Source: Jacaranda mimosifolia (taxonomy: Eukaryota; Streptophyta; Magnoliopsida; Lamiales; Bignoniaceae). From it: a stretch of DNA of 64,000 nt. The notes under the pieces were generated by a model. The model was not told the DNA's origin, did no database searches, and saw only the letters and a program-made list of their open reading frames with translations. Numbering within the stretch: position 1 is the first letter of the stretch; each line of letters begins with the position of its first letter. The stretch is from the NCBI GenBank assembly GCA_018894105.1, contig CM032120.1, positions 25,070,710 to 25,134,709 of the forward strand. The letters are read 5' to 3'. The position numbers and the translations under genes are program-made. Below, piece after piece: positions 11,735-24,697 of the stretch.

Positions 11735-12308
11735 TTGACCAATCAAAATTAGTACAGCATGAATTGAGATTTTGATCTTTTTTTTCTTTTATTTTTGTGT
11801 TTATTAAATTAGATAATCTAAATAAGAATAATTTGTAATTGAGAAAAAGAAAGAAACAGTGATATCTAATCATTTTATTTGTCCTGTATATGTAAATTAA
11901 TTTTTTTATTTTGTATAAGTTTACTTCTTAAAATAATTTAAAAAGATCTTCACTTTTTATTTGAATTGATTTTCTATTGTGTAGTAAATTATTGTATTCC
12001 CAATATTGCTAATTACTTTTTTATCTTTTCAATCATTATATTTTTATTTTTTTGTTTGAGTTGTCTTAAATTTATTAAGTTATTTTTTGTTATAGAAAAT
12101 ATGTCTTGCATCTTTACACTGTGCCTGCCTTTATAGATACAATAATGTTATGATGGGCATGACTTTCATTGTCTTTGAATGCAAAACCTGTGATTTCGCT
12201 GAAGATTATTTAATTTTATATAATATATCTTATTAAAGAACATATCGTGAATTAAATTGATTTTTAAATGAAATTAGAATAATGTATGTAAATTATACTT
12301 TAATTACA
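11735..12308. repeat. Ancient direct duplication, copy 1
   Basis: This AT-rich segment aligns by eye over its whole length with 12443-13005. Shared marks in the same order include a TTAAATTAGAT segment, AGTGATATCT, TTGAGTTAATT-like and GTTGTCTTAAATTTATTAA, then TTAGAATAAT near the end. The offset is about 700 bp. Divergence is substantial, so the duplication is old. No coding content was recognised. Confidence 0.75.
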
Positions 12309-12442
12309 ATTAGAACACAATATAAAAAATACAGTTAAAAATAATAATAAATTAGAAATAATTACATATATTTATGTTTTTTGTTTCTTTTTAATATTCA
12401 TAAATAAAAATCATAATTTCTTTTAATTTTATAATCAATATT

Positions 12443-13005
12443 TTTGATAAATCAAAGTTAGTTATACCAAAAATTAAGATTTTGACTTTCTTAATTTTAT
12501 TTTTAAATTAGATGATACAAATAAGAATGGCTTGTGGAGAAAAACAAGTAGTGATATCTGTTCATACTTTTTTCCATTTATATGAAAATTAATTTTTATT
12601 TTATATAATAATTAGTTTTTAAAATAAGTAAACACAATTTTACGTTTTATTTGAGTTAATTTTTTTATTGTACAGTAGATTTTTTAATGTTTCCGATATT
12701 ATTCATTATTTCTTTCATCTTTTTGAGTATTATATTTTTATTGTGTTGTTTAAGTTGTCTTAAATTTATTAAATTTTTTTTTGTAATAAAAAATATAAGT
12801 CTTTTTGTATTTTTGCATTGCGCTTTGTAGATGTTGCGATGAGTATGATTTTTTATTATCTTTAATATTCATATATTTTGATTTTGTGGAAAGTTTTATA
12901 ATTTTATATCATGGATCTTATTACAAAATATATCATGAATTAAATTTACTTTTACGTTAAATTAGAATAATCTCTATAAATTATATTTTTAATTATAATT
13001 AATTT
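12443..13005. repeat. Ancient direct duplication, copy 2
   Basis: Second copy of the segment at 11735-12308, with the same order of marker words. It ends just before the copia B target site. Confidence 0.75.
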
Positions 13006-13015
13006 AATCCATACA

Positions 13016-13473
13016 TTTTGGAATTCTATCCCAATATGTGGACTTCTATTATCAATTGGATATGTTTTTTAATAAAATAAAAATAGATTAAATTAATACG
13101 ATTAATTAATGAGACATGACACATATGGCCTATTATTTTGACCCAATATTGTTAAAACCTTTTATGTTAACAGACTTGGTATGACAGCTGGTGTAGGCCT
13201 AATCTTAGAATTTTGTGGTGGAGGGTGTTCTCTAGGATTTTATCTTATATATATTGGCTAGGTCCCTCTCCACTCTACGTTTTGATATTGCTATCACATT
13301 AAAGTTGTTAATTGGTTTGTGCGAGAAGGAGAGGAAGACTTAGCGATCAATCATAAAATTGCATGACTTGTTGATCATTAATCTCATGGCTCAAACATGT
13401 ATTAAAAATAGATTAATTGTATAGTGTTTTGATACCATGAATATATGAATCTTGGGTTTAATTATGTCTTACA
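13016..13473 (+). repeat. Copia B 5' LTR
   Basis: 458 bp and collinear with 19371-19818. The first two bases are TT instead of TG; the end is CTTACA. A TTATATATATTGG word shared by both LTRs is the likely TATA region. Confidence 0.9.
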
Positions 13474-13475
13474 AT

Positions 13476-13488
13476 TGGTATCGGAGCC
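13476..13488 (+). promoter_or_regulatory. Copia B primer-binding site
   Basis: TGGTATCGGAGCC starts 2 bp after the LTR. It is the initiator-tRNA-Met type site. Confidence 0.85.
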
Positions 13489-13876
13489 ATATATTTATGG
13501 ATCAAAACCTAATTTTGTTGATCAAATTTTAGAGATCTTAAATCTTTCCAAATTATAGAGAAAATAATTGGTCTTTCTCTTTTCGCATGCTAAATGAAAA
13601 TTCAATGTATTGATTTTAATTTTCAAATCATGGAGAAATTCGTGTGTACTTAGATCAGCAATGGTGTTTCAATGTTTAATTTTAGTGGAACCCGAATTGT
13701 GTGATAATGACATCTATGATTTGTATATATATTGGTTTCATGAGATTGTTTTTATAGATATGGTTTACCTTTCCTGTTTAGTTGATTGTACGTGTACGTA
13801 TATTACTATATGTATAATTAGTTTTAGGCATAATTAGAAGTGAAGAAGTAATCAACAAGTAACTGATTATTTTATC

Positions 13877-13951
<75 letters not shown>
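13877..13951 (+). repeat. (ATT)n microsatellite in the copia B leader
   Basis: About 25 uninterrupted copies of a TTA/ATT trinucleotide lie between the primer site and gag. Confidence 0.95.
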
Positions 13952-14607
13952 TCTCTTTTGTTGAGGTTATTGGACCAAAGAGAGTGTCTTATTATGCCTT
14001 TATTTGATTTAGACCTTAATTGATAATTTTTAAAAATAAAATATATTTGTGGCGATACATAATATTTAAATAAATTAGATTTTGAAACAATTTGAATGCT
14101 GCAAATTACAACTCCCCAAAGTAAATATTGTTCTAGTGCTTAAATTTATGGGAGTCTTGTATACAAATTGCACGTGTGCAAGTTGGGAATTAAGTATTGA
14201 ACTGGGTCATGTGCTTATTGTATAGGTTGAAATAAATAGTTACACAAAAGTGTTTATTTATTGAGAATTGTAAAATTTGTGGCATGCATATCTCGAGTTG
14301 GTATTAATATGCATTCTTACCTGCCTAGATATGTGTGATAATTGATTTTATTGGTGCGAAACATATTGATAGATATATATTAATTTAGAAGATTTGTTTC
14401 CCAAAGGAAACGATTCTTGAACAATTAGTATATCTCTATACCGTTCTTGCATGAGAGGCCTTGTATGTATGGCATTCTCTGCCCAAATGAGAGTTTGTCA
14501 TAACTCATGAGGACTCTATGAGGAATTAAACTCTATTTTTCTAAGCTTATTCTTGTTAATTGCCTATTATTAGTGTATTTGTAGCATTTTTGTTATTTTT
14601 GCCAGTT

Positions 14608-17600
14608 GTTGTGAATTTAAATAATGGTAGTGCCACAATTAAAGTATGGAATGATGGAAATTACAAAAGATGGAAGGGTGATATTGAGTTTGCCATGGGG
14701 CTGATATTGATATAGCTTTTCGAGAGGATCAACCTCCCCTAGCTGTTGATAATGCTTCCAACGCTGCGAAAAGAGCTTATGCTCACTGGGAGAGGTCAAA
14801 TCGCTTAAGTCTTCTATCTATGAAAACGTCTATTGGAGAGCGTCCGGTTAGTGCACTTGTTGAGACCAAGAATGCTAGGGAGTTTTTCCACGCGGTAGGA
14901 CAAAGGTTTCAAGTGTCTGATAAGTTTGAGGCTAGGAATCTAATGAGTGATTTGGTGGGTATGAAGTACAATATCTTTGGTGGGGTTAGGAAATATATTT
15001 TGAAAATGGTTCACATCCAATCCAGACTCAAGGATCTTAATACTATCCTCCATGATAACTATATTGTTCACACTGCTCTCAATTCCTTACCTATGGAATT
15101 TAATCAAATCAAAATAGCCTAGAACACCCAAAATGAGTCATGGAGTATTCTTGACCTTATCTCCAACTATGTCTCCGATGAAGAGAAAATTAAGAGGGAA
15201 AGTGGACAGGCAGTCTTGCTTGTTTCTCATCCTGGTCCTAAATCTGGAAAGAGTCAAAATATCTCCAACCCTAAGAAACCTCATTATCGTTCTCATAAGA
15301 AGGTGCATAATACTAATAGGTATGGTAATGGTCAGACCCATAACCTAGGAGTCAAGAAAGATGGTCACAGAAAGGAAGTGAAATGTTACTTTTGTAAGAA
15401 ATCGGGCCACAAGTGGTTTGAGTGTCCTGATTTCCAAGTTTGGTTAGAGAAGAAGAAGCAAAAATGTAATTCATTAGCCTTAGTTTGTTTTGAGTCAAAT
15501 TTAGTTAATGTTTCCATTAATTCTTGGTGGCTTCACAATGGGGCAAATGTCCATGTTTCAATTTCATTGTAAGGGTTCACAAACAAAAGGAAGCCAAGTA
15601 AAGAAGAGTCTAAGATTGGAGTAGCTATTAAAGCCCTAGCAGTAGTAGAATACATAGGAATAGTCATTTGAACTTAGAAGCTGGTTTTAAGCTTGTTTTG
15701 GAAAATGTCTTTTATGTACCGACTTTTACTTGGAATTTAATTTCTATTTCCATTTTGGTTAATTTGGGTTATGATATTTCTTTTGGGAAAGGAAAGGTTA
15801 ATTTGATTTTAGACTCTAAAATTATTGGTTGTATTATTTTATCCAATGGCTTGTATCTGTTGACCTTGGCTTCTAATCAAATTTATCATCCTTCAATATT
15901 GAAATTATTGTGTTCAAAAGACCCCTAAGTAATGATAACTCTTCCATGTTATAGCATAGACGTCTTGGCCATATTTCTAAAGATAGAATAGAAAGACTGA
16001 CAAAAGCAGGCATTCTTCCTAGTCTTAATTTTGGAGGCATGGAGATTTGTGTTGATTGTATTAGGGGAAAATTAACTAAGTCCAAGAAAAAGGGTTCCAC
16101 TCATAGTTCTGACCTGTTGGAAATTATTTATACGGATATCTCTGACCCATATACTCCAACCTTATGTGGTAATAAGTATTTTATCACCTTTAGATGTTTT
16201 TTCCAATATGGTTATATTTATCTTATTAAAAAAAATCTGATTCTCTTGAAAAATTCAAAAATTTTAAGACTGAAGTTGAAAAACAATTGACAAAGGTCAA
16301 TTAAAATTGTAAGGTCTGACCGAGGTGGTGAATATTATGGCAAACATGATGAGACTGGGCAACAAATGGGACCATTTGCCAAATATCTACAAGAATCTTG
16401 AATTGTTGCTCAATATACCATGCCTGGGAGTCTTGAGCAAAATGGTGTAGCCGAAAGGCATAATCGCACCCTAGCTGAGATGATGAGGAGCATGATGAGC
16501 TAATGTGAGTTGCCTAAATTTCTTTGGGGTGAAGCCATAAGAATTGCCATGTATGTATTTAAATGTGTTCCAACCAAATCGGTTCCTAAAACACCTTTTG
16601 AGTTGTGGGTTGGTATGAAGCCTAGCTTAAATGATTTTTATGTGTGGGAATGTCCTGCTGAGGTTAGAATTTATAACCCTTTTGAGAAAAAGATTGACCC
16701 CAGATCTACTCATGGTTACTTCATTGGGTATCCAGATCATTCTAAAGGATATATATTCTTTTGTCTTTCGTGTGGAACTCAAGTGATTGAGTCTCAGACA
16801 ACTAAGTTCTTAGAGCATAATGTACCTGATAAGAGTGAATGTTCTCATCCTATAGTAGCTGATGATCCAATTGAATTTGTTACACTTTCCTTACCTGCTG
16901 TACATGAAATTAAGAATCCTCATGAACAAGTAGCTACACCTAATGCTAATATGGATGTCGATTTGAATATTGATCCACCTCAAAATCATATCCATCAAAT
17001 GTCCCCTAGATGTTCTACTAGAGAGAGACGTTTAGCAATTCCTGATGACTACTATGTATATCTCTTAGAAAGCAATTATGATATTAGTCCTATAGTTGAT
17101 CCTATCAACTGTTCTGATGCCATGTCTAAGTCCTCGATTAGATTTGTGGTTTAGTGCTATGGAGGATGAAATTCACTTAATGAAAGGGAATAATATGTGG
17201 AAGTTAGTTGATCTCCCCTAAGATCTAAAGCCTATAGGTTGCAAATAAATGTTTAAAACTAAGAAAGACTCAAAAGGAAAGAGTGAAAGGTTTAAGGCTA
17301 GACTTGTAGCTAAAGGCTTTACTCAAAAAGTTGGAATTGATTATGGTGACATCTTTTCTCCTGTTTCCTCCAAAGATTCCTTTAGGATCATAATGAGTTT
17401 AGTAGCACATTTTGATTTGGAACTCCACCAGATGGATGTTAGGACAACTTTCCTTAATGGCGACCTTGATGAAGAAGTTTATATGACTCAACCTGAAGGT
17501 TTTATTCAAGAAGGAAAGGAACACCTAATGTGTAAGCTGAATAAGTCAATTTATAGCCTTAAATGGGCTTTTCACCAGTGGTACTTGAAGTTTGATAAGG

Positions 17601-18640
17601 TAGTGACTTCATTAGGCTTTGAGAAAAATAAGGTAGACCATTGTATTTACCTCAAGACCAGTGGGAGCAAATTCATATATTTGGTGCTTTATGTTTATGG
17701 CATTTTACTTGCTAATAGTGATTTGGATTTGCTCCATGAGACTAAACAATGTTATGTCATAGTTTTGATATGAAGGATCTTGGTGAAGCACCTTTTGTTC
17801 TTGGAATTGAGATCCATCATGGTAGAACTGGAGGCTTGTTAGGACTTTCTCAAGTGAGTTACATTGATCGTGTTTTGGCTAGATTTAACATGCAGAATTG
17901 TAAATTGGTGATGTGCCTACTGTGAAAGGTGATAAACTTAACATTGCGTAGTGCTCTAAGAACAAACTTGAGCAAGAGTCCATAAAAAGTATTCCTTACT
18001 CTAGCATTGTTGGTAGCCTAATGAATGCAAAAGTCTATACTAGGCCTAATATGGCCTTCGTTATTGGTGTTCTTGGGTGCTATCTCTCCAATCCATGATA
18101 AGAACATTAGGTGGTTGTTAAGAAAGTCTTGAGATGTTTGAAAACAACTAGAGACTTCATGCTCATATACAGAAAAATTGATTGTCTTGAGGTTATTGGA
18201 TACTCAGATTCAGATTTTGCTGGTTGCCTGGATGACTTGAGATCCACTTAAGGTTATATTTTTACAATGGTAGGGGGAGCTATTTCATGGAAAAGTGTCA
18301 AGCAAATGCTTACCGCTTCATCAACCATGCAGGCTGAGTTTGTTGCTTGTTATGGAGCAGCCATTCATGTTGTATGGCTAAAGAACTTCATTTCAAGACT
18401 TTTAGTTGTTGATTCAATGTCTAGGCCATTGAGAATTTCTAGCCCTCCAATACATCTAAACATGTCGAGTTTAAATATCTTGTTGTAAAGAACTTGGTTA
18501 AAAATGGCACCATTATGATAAAGCATATTGATACTAACTCTATGCTTGCAGATCCTTTAACCAAGGGATTAAGACCTATTATTTTCAAAAGACATATAGA
18601 ACACGTGGGTGTAATTGAGTTTTTTGATGTACTAAGCTAG
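14608..18640 (+). pseudogene. Copia B gag-pol polyprotein, heavily decayed
   Basis: Gag is readable from about 14608 in pieces. Its zinc knuckle (CYFCKKSGHKWFEC, near 15385) is intact as CX2CX4HX4C. The protease-like WWL...GA segment near 15526 has lost its DSG core (HNGA). Pre-integrase and integrase are readable to 17154, with frame breaks, and retain the RSDRGGEYYG and NGVAERHNR motifs. The reverse transcriptase piece 17249-17773 reads YVYG at 17690-17701 where YVDD is required, so both catalytic Asp residues are lost. The RNase H remnant (FAGCLDD, MLADPLTKG) continues in shifted frames to a TAG near 18640. No single frame spans more than about 650 bases. Confidence 0.9.
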
Positions 18641-18872
18641 GTGAGATATATTTCTTTATTGAATTTGTTACGTTGAACCATTTGTTTTAATGCGAGATTC
18701 TTTTTCAGCTGTTGATATATTTATTATAATTATAGGCACATTTTGTGGTTTTATCTAGCTTGATATATATCTTAAGATTAGGTGTTGTTTTGAGAGTTTG
18801 GAATGTCTCATAAATGACACCATATTGCAATTTGGTATTGAATGAGGCATACATGGCTTCTTTTGAAATCGA

Positions 18873-19034
18873 ATTTTCTTGGTATTTCATATTGTTTTAG
18901 AAATTCATGTCTTACAAGAAAATCATGGATTTTCTTGGGGTTTCTTATTACTCAAGTGACCCATATCTTATAAGAAAATTAAATTTTCTTGGGATTTCAT
19001 ATAGTTCTAGAAACCCATATCTTACAAGAAAATT
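18873..19034 (+). repeat. Three tandem copies of a ~55-bp unit in copia B
   Basis: Units start at 18873, 18929 and 18983. Each begins ATTTTCTTGG and contains TTTCWTATT, CTAGAAA-like, and CTTAYAAGAAAAT. They lie between the end of pol and the 3' LTR. Confidence 0.85.
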
Positions 19035-19370
19035 GGAAGACCAACAATGAAATAGCAAACATGCTTGGGTCATATTTAGATACTATTTCTTGTTACACCA
19101 CCATGTTTGAATCCATGTCGGTGGGGTTGCTGGTAAACATGACCATGGAAAGTCTTGTGTTGATGAAAGATACAACCACCGCCATGATCCAATATTAGTA
19201 ATTTTACTAGACCAAATTGTGTTGGTAGTCTTGTCTCGTTACCATATTTCTTTTCTTTAAATTGTGGTCACAGTCAATTTTTTTTGTAATTTAGCCCAAG
19301 AGTCATTTTCTCAAACTTTAACTTTTATTTTATTTTAAAGTTACAATTACTATTTGTTCAAGTGGGAGAA

Positions 19371-19818
19371 TGTTGGAATTTTATTCCAATACGTGGACTT
19401 CTATTAATTGGATCTATTTTTTAATAAAATAAAAGGGGCTAAATTAATATGATTAATGAGACATGACCCATATGGTCTACTATTTTGACCCAATATTGTT
19501 AAGGCCTTTTATGTTAACAGACTTGATATGACAGTTAGTGTATGCCCAATCTTATAAGCCCGTGATGGAGAGCTCTCTAAGGTTTTATCTTATATATATT
19601 GGCTAGATCCTCTCTCCACTCCATATTTTGATATTGCTATGCCATTAAAGTTGTCAATTGATTTGTGCGAGAAGGAGAGGAGGATTTAGCGATCAATCAT
19701 GAAATTGCTGGAATTATTGATCATCAATCTCATGGCTCAAACAGGTATTAAAAATAAATTAATTGTATAGTGTTTTGATACTATAGTATATGAATCTTGG
19801 GTTTAATTATATCTTACA
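19371..19818 (+). repeat. Copia B 3' LTR
   Basis: 448 bp, starting TGTTGGAATT after the polypurine tract AAGTGGGAGAA and ending CTTACA. Confidence 0.92.
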
Positions 19819-19823
19819 GTACA

Positions 19824-20724
19824 CAGTACAAAGTACATGCTAATATATATGTGTGTGCGCGCGCGCTTGTGGATATGATATGAATATACAACGACCGAAT
19901 TACTGGTGAGGTGGCTTTTGTTTATTAAACCCATCACCCAACCTAAAAGTGATGAATTCTAATGTTACTAAACCATTGTTGCTAAAATCGAAAATTTCAA
20001 ACGAGTAAAGTCTGAAAGGAACTTTTAAAATAAAGAATGAAGGCCATCTCATTCTTGTTTGCTCTTATTGGCTTTCACAAAATCTGGCATTTATTTTTGC
20101 ATTCATACAGATAAATAAGCAACTTGCATGTGTACAGAATATTGCAAACAGGGCAGGTGGAATGCACCTCCCGAAAGGGAAAGAAAGAGACATGAAAGAA
20201 CACTACCATAAGGGTGAATCTTTCAAAAATATATACAAAATTTTGGTTGATCAATCTAGGAACAAATTTAGCTAGATTATTTTATTAGCCTGTGGTTAAT
20301 TGATGTTGTCTTATAATTTTTTATAAAGAGATTATGAATTTAAATTTGTTTTTGAATTTGAATTCAATCATTTTTGTTATATAAGAGCTTTATTTTAATA
20401 GATATGTTGATGATGTTGTGTTAAAGAGTTCACTTTCAGACATAGTTCAAATTAGATATTTGACAAAGATAAAAAAAATACTATAATCACGAACTCACAT
20501 CCAAAGAAATTTGTTCTGCTAGTCATCTTCCTCCAATTAGTCAATAATAACAATTAACTATTTTTGAAAATAATAAATCTATATACTTATACAAACATTT
20601 ATATCAACAGAAAAATTTAGTAATAATTTGAAACTATATAACATATATTAGATGGTATCATTTTTATTTGCTACAATAATAGCTTAATAATGAAAACAAT
20701 GAGTACTTTAATTTGGTTTATAAT
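19824..20724. other. AT-rich intergenic stretch
   Basis: Contains only a short GT/GC dinucleotide tract near 19849-19866. No gene or element ends were recognised. Confidence 0.6.
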
Positions 20725-21123
20725 GAAGGTGTTTGGGTAAACTTATATGCTCTTTAAAATATCTTGTAAGATGTTTGAGATGTTATAAGATATCAAAAAG
20801 TATTTTGTATTTAAAAAAAAAAAACAATTATAAGCTTATAAAATAAAATATTAGGAGCTTATAAATTTCTTTAAAATATAAAGAGAGAGAGAGAGAGAGG
20901 TCCTAACTTATTTTTAAGATCTTAGCAAGCTATCTTAATTTTAATCATATTAATTACAAAATTGTTATTACAGTTATCTTATAAGCTCGAAGATCTTATT
21001 TATCCAAACACTTTAAAATTTTATTTTAAGAAAAAAAAAATCTAGCATCTTATAAGCTCCAAAAAATCTTATAAGATCTAGGAGGTTATAAGACATTTTA
21101 AATAAGTTTAGCCAAACACCCTC
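20725..21123 (+). mobile_element. MITE, family M1 copy 1 (PIF/Harbinger-like)
   Basis: About 400 bp with inverted termini: GAAGGTGTTTGGGTAAACTT at the left, and CCAAACACCCTC at the right preceded by TAAGTTTAG. The interior shares a word order with 21788-22184 (opposite orientation) and 36483-36793 (same orientation), for example CACTTTAAAATTTT followed by TCTAGCATCTTATAA. No clean target duplication remains. It contains a (GA)n tract near 20880. Confidence 0.7.
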
Positions 21124-21787
21124 GAAATATAGTAACATAAACATTATTATTATGATTTATGATACAAATTTTTATGTCGTTATATATACATCGACACTAA
21201 TTATTAATAGTGAGAATATAAATATAATTTTTTTATTATTAAAATAAGATAAAATTTTTATTACTTGCTATATATATAGTTAATACTGAATAGTAACTTT
21301 TAGTTTTACTGAATATATTGTCTTTATTTATTTATTGTCCTATGCTAGAGTCAACGTTTGACTTGGTGAGTGCGCCTACTTTTCCAAGCTTAACGCGCTT
21401 CTACCAAAAATTCCGAAGGCGACATAAGGCAGCGGCAGACCAAAGCCAGATGTGACCGGGCGGGTCAACTTTACTCGTTGTTTGTAGTCAAAACCTAATT
21501 AATTGAATTATCCATTTCTACATATATAATTAATTTCAGCTTTTTTTATTTCTTATGTAGATTCATGCTTGTTTAAAATTAACTCCCTCCTAAATGGACC
21601 AATACAGAGCTTTATCATAAATATAAATTTCAAAAAAGAACCACAACATTACCTAAGTTCTATAAATATGTCTCTAATTAAGCTATTCGTTACAAGTTCG
21701 TATTATAAATTAAATATTTTTGTTCCCTCATACAAATAAATAATTAATTATAATCTCCGTTGTTAGAATGAAATAGGTTTAGATTTA
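21124..21787. other. Intergenic spacer with a less AT-rich island
   Basis: Mostly AT-rich. At about 21345-21480 there is a more GC-balanced stretch with the inverted W-box-like pair GTCAACGTTTGAC and another GTCAAC. No ORF or transposon end was seen. Confidence 0.5.
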
Positions 21788-22184
21788 AAGGATGTGTGGT
21801 TAAACTTATTTAAAAGATATTATAAATTTTTATATTTTATAAAATATTTTTGTAATTTATAAGATGCTAAATTTTATTTTAAAAATAATTTCTTAAAAAA
21901 TATTTAGATAAAAAATTATGTGAGCTTATAAAATATTAAGAATGATGTTTTTATATTTAATATACTTAAAATTAAAAAGAGTTTATTAAGATTTTAAAAT
22001 TAAATTAGAATTTCCTCACTTTTCTTAGAAGATCTTAATTATAAGATTTGAATATCTTATCTTGAGAATTAATAAGTTCATTTTCTCAAAAAATTTACCA
22101 AATACTTTACAACATATTTTAAACTTTCAAGCATTTTATGGTTAAGATATTTTGAACAACTTATAAGTTCATCCAAACACCCTC
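21788..22184 (-). mobile_element. MITE, family M1 copy 2, inverted, TTA target duplication
   Basis: Inverted termini (AAGGATGTGTGGTTAAACTT at the left, CATCCAAACACCCTC at the right) are flanked on both sides by TTA (21785-21787 and 22185-22187), the target preference of PIF/Harbinger Tourist-type elements. The interior aligns with copy 1 when reversed. Confidence 0.75.
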
Positions 22185-22187
22185 TTA

Positions 22188-24690
22188 AAAGGATTTAATT
22201 TGATTGAACGTAAGCACAACCCTTAAAATATTTTATAATATATTCTAAATTGTTTCATATTTTTTTCTTTAAAAAAGATCATGAACTTCTTAAGGGATAT
22301 TTGAGAATTTATAAAATATCTCGATGTATTACGTAAAAATTTGAGTAAAGTATTAAAATCTTAAAAAATTATAAAAATTCAAAATATCCTAACTTATAAT
22401 GTACGTCAAATATCCTAATTTATAATATATATCAATCTCATCTTATTCAAATACTTGAACAGCTAAACATTAACTTAACATCTGACACTTTATATAAATC
22501 AGTGGATTATTACTTAGACATTAAGTTGTCTACATGCATTATTTGTCTAATCTAAACATGGAAAAGCAATCATCATATATAGTGTAAACAGAATAATACT
22601 AAGGTGTCAAAATCTTAAAGTCAAATTTTCATTAATGATAGTGGAGCACATTTTGGGATAGGGTTGCATCGGATGCCAAACAAGGACAAGTTAAACTAAG
22701 AACTTTCTAGGAACATTCAACATCAATTGGACAATGTATTAGGTTCCTGCAGGAATGGATTCATCTTCATTATTAGTTGAAATCATTGTCCCAATCAATC
22801 ATTAATAATTAATTTGTCTGTCCATATATAATTAACCTTTTATCTATCTCTAGATAAAACAAAATTAAGTAAAAGGATGGCTAGAGCGAGGCTTTTTGAC
22901 TACTAGTTAAGCTTATTTAAAATATTTGAATAAACTAAAATTATAAAACTATAGTATAATAAAAATTATAATATATGTTAAAATATATTAAAAGTATGTT
23001 AGAAATTCTTTATTACTTTTTAAAAAAAATAAAAAAATAAAAATTCCTGGTTTTCCAACTACCTTTAAATATAGAACCCGAACCAGCAAGCAAAAATTCT
23101 TTCCTACTATATTATAGAAAGAAGTTTATAAAATCCTAGTATTTGTTGGTTAAGTTGATTTGTCATAAAATTTTATTAAGTAATTTAAAATTTTTGAATT
23201 CAAATATCTTATAAAGGATTTAGATAATTTATACTCTCGCAGTTCGTTTTTAAAGAAGAGAGATTATATATTAATATTATCTCATACAAGTTTCACTAGG
23301 GCACCACTTTGACTTACGAGATAAAGCATCAATATTTAAGTATGCATTCCAAGAACAAAAATTAGTGTTCATTTCGTATACGCAATAGCAATTGTTCAAC
23401 AATATAATGTAATAATATTTTGATGTAATGTAGATGTGTCTGTCAAAATTGAAGTTAATAGAAATAATGAAGTTTTTCATAGGAGAATATGAAATTAAAA
23501 AACCAAATGCACGCTACACTCTCCTTTTCTCATTTACAGTGTTAGAATGTTAAATATTATAACTCATTTCTAACAATTACATCATTCAATATAGTATCAA
23601 AAGTAATGTTAGAAGTTGGATGTCCTACTTTCGAACTTTAATTATCACAACATTCATACATAAATATTTATATATATATATATGTATATATGTTTATCAA
23701 GCGTACAATATGACATCAAATTAAAATAGAGAGGTCAAATGTTTGAATTCTTTTCATCATCCATATATAAATTCTTGTATTAATCACATGTACAATATCA
23801 CATTAGACGCAGGTTATAAGCTAGAGTTAGCATTTTAGATCCTCTATTTTAATTGGTGTTTTATCTAGCTCGTACAACATTTATGCTTCGATAAATACCA
23901 AATGTTTGCATGTGATCTACATCCAAATATGTATTTATATAAAGAAATATTTTGTACACTCGACATTTATTTATAGTTAATAACTTAATATAAATAAATA
24001 GAAGATGAAATTAAATATCAACTGAAATAAAAGATTCGAAATGAAGCTGGAAGTCCTACATTTAATCATTATCACCATTACTTATCCGACGTGCAATATA
24101 TATAGTATCAAAAATAGTTCTATATTCGAATTTTATGGACGCACTACTTGCATAGTATATTATCAAAAGCATTAATATTTTGAATCTATATTTCAATACG
24201 AGTTGGGTGTTTTAAAATTTTATCTGTTTCCTTCATATTCTTCACAATGATCTCATCTTAATTACGTTTTCTCATGCCCCTCAAAAGTCAAAAATTTTCA
24301 ACGTGTTAACCTCATCATAAGATTGGCTTCTTTATCCTAAAACAAAAGCTGTCAAAATTTGAACAACAATAAAAGAAAAGGAAAAGAAAATGTTGTTCCC
24401 CTATCCCTGCATGGCGGTGAAAAAATTTAAAGTGATTAAAAGAGTCATTATATAATCTCACACACAAACACACAATTGGGTGGAAAGCCACCAGCCACCA
24501 TGCAACAGCACAAAAAAGCTAGCGCATTAAACAGCACCTCCAAATTGCTTCCCAACTCATCATCCAACAATACAATACAATACAATACAGTACCAATCTT
24601 TGAATTTGAACCCAACAAAGCCTCCTAGAAGCCGGCTTTGCTTACTTCTTCTCCAGGCACTTTGACCCCCCAACTTCACTTTCCACTTTC
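22188..24690. other. AT-rich region upstream of the peroxidase gene
   Basis: No coding region was recognised. A short (AT)n tract lies near 23668. The last part should contain the peroxidase promoter, but distal elements could not be assigned. Confidence 0.5.
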
Positions 24691-24697
24691 CAACACA

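Larger units (their letters stand above)
13016..19818 (+). mobile_element. Copia B: full-length Ty1/copia LTR retrotransposon, decayed
   Basis: LTRs at 13016-13473 and 19371-19818 flank gag, protease-like, integrase, reverse transcriptase and RNase H remnants in copia order. The flanks are ATACA (13011-13015) and GTACA (19819-19823), a 5-bp target duplication with one difference. The primer site TGGTATCGGAGCC lies at 13476-13488 and the polypurine tract AAGTGGGAGAA directly precedes the 3' LTR. The 5' LTR has lost its TG start (TT). A trinucleotide ATT microsatellite lies in the leader. The coding region has many stops and a destroyed reverse transcriptase active site, so this copy is clearly older than copia A. 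Confidence 0.93.

Noticed and set aside
11735..13005. Idea that the duplicated segments are LTRs of a further element
   Set aside because: No TG...CA ends, primer site, or internal coding region lies between them; the spacer is only about 130 bp.
13610..13837. 75-residue ORF in the copia B leader
   Set aside because: It lies between primer site and gag, has no similarity to gag and no conserved motif.
18873..19034. Possible CRISPR-like array
   Set aside because: The units are contiguous and diverged with no unique spacers, in a plant retrotransposon.
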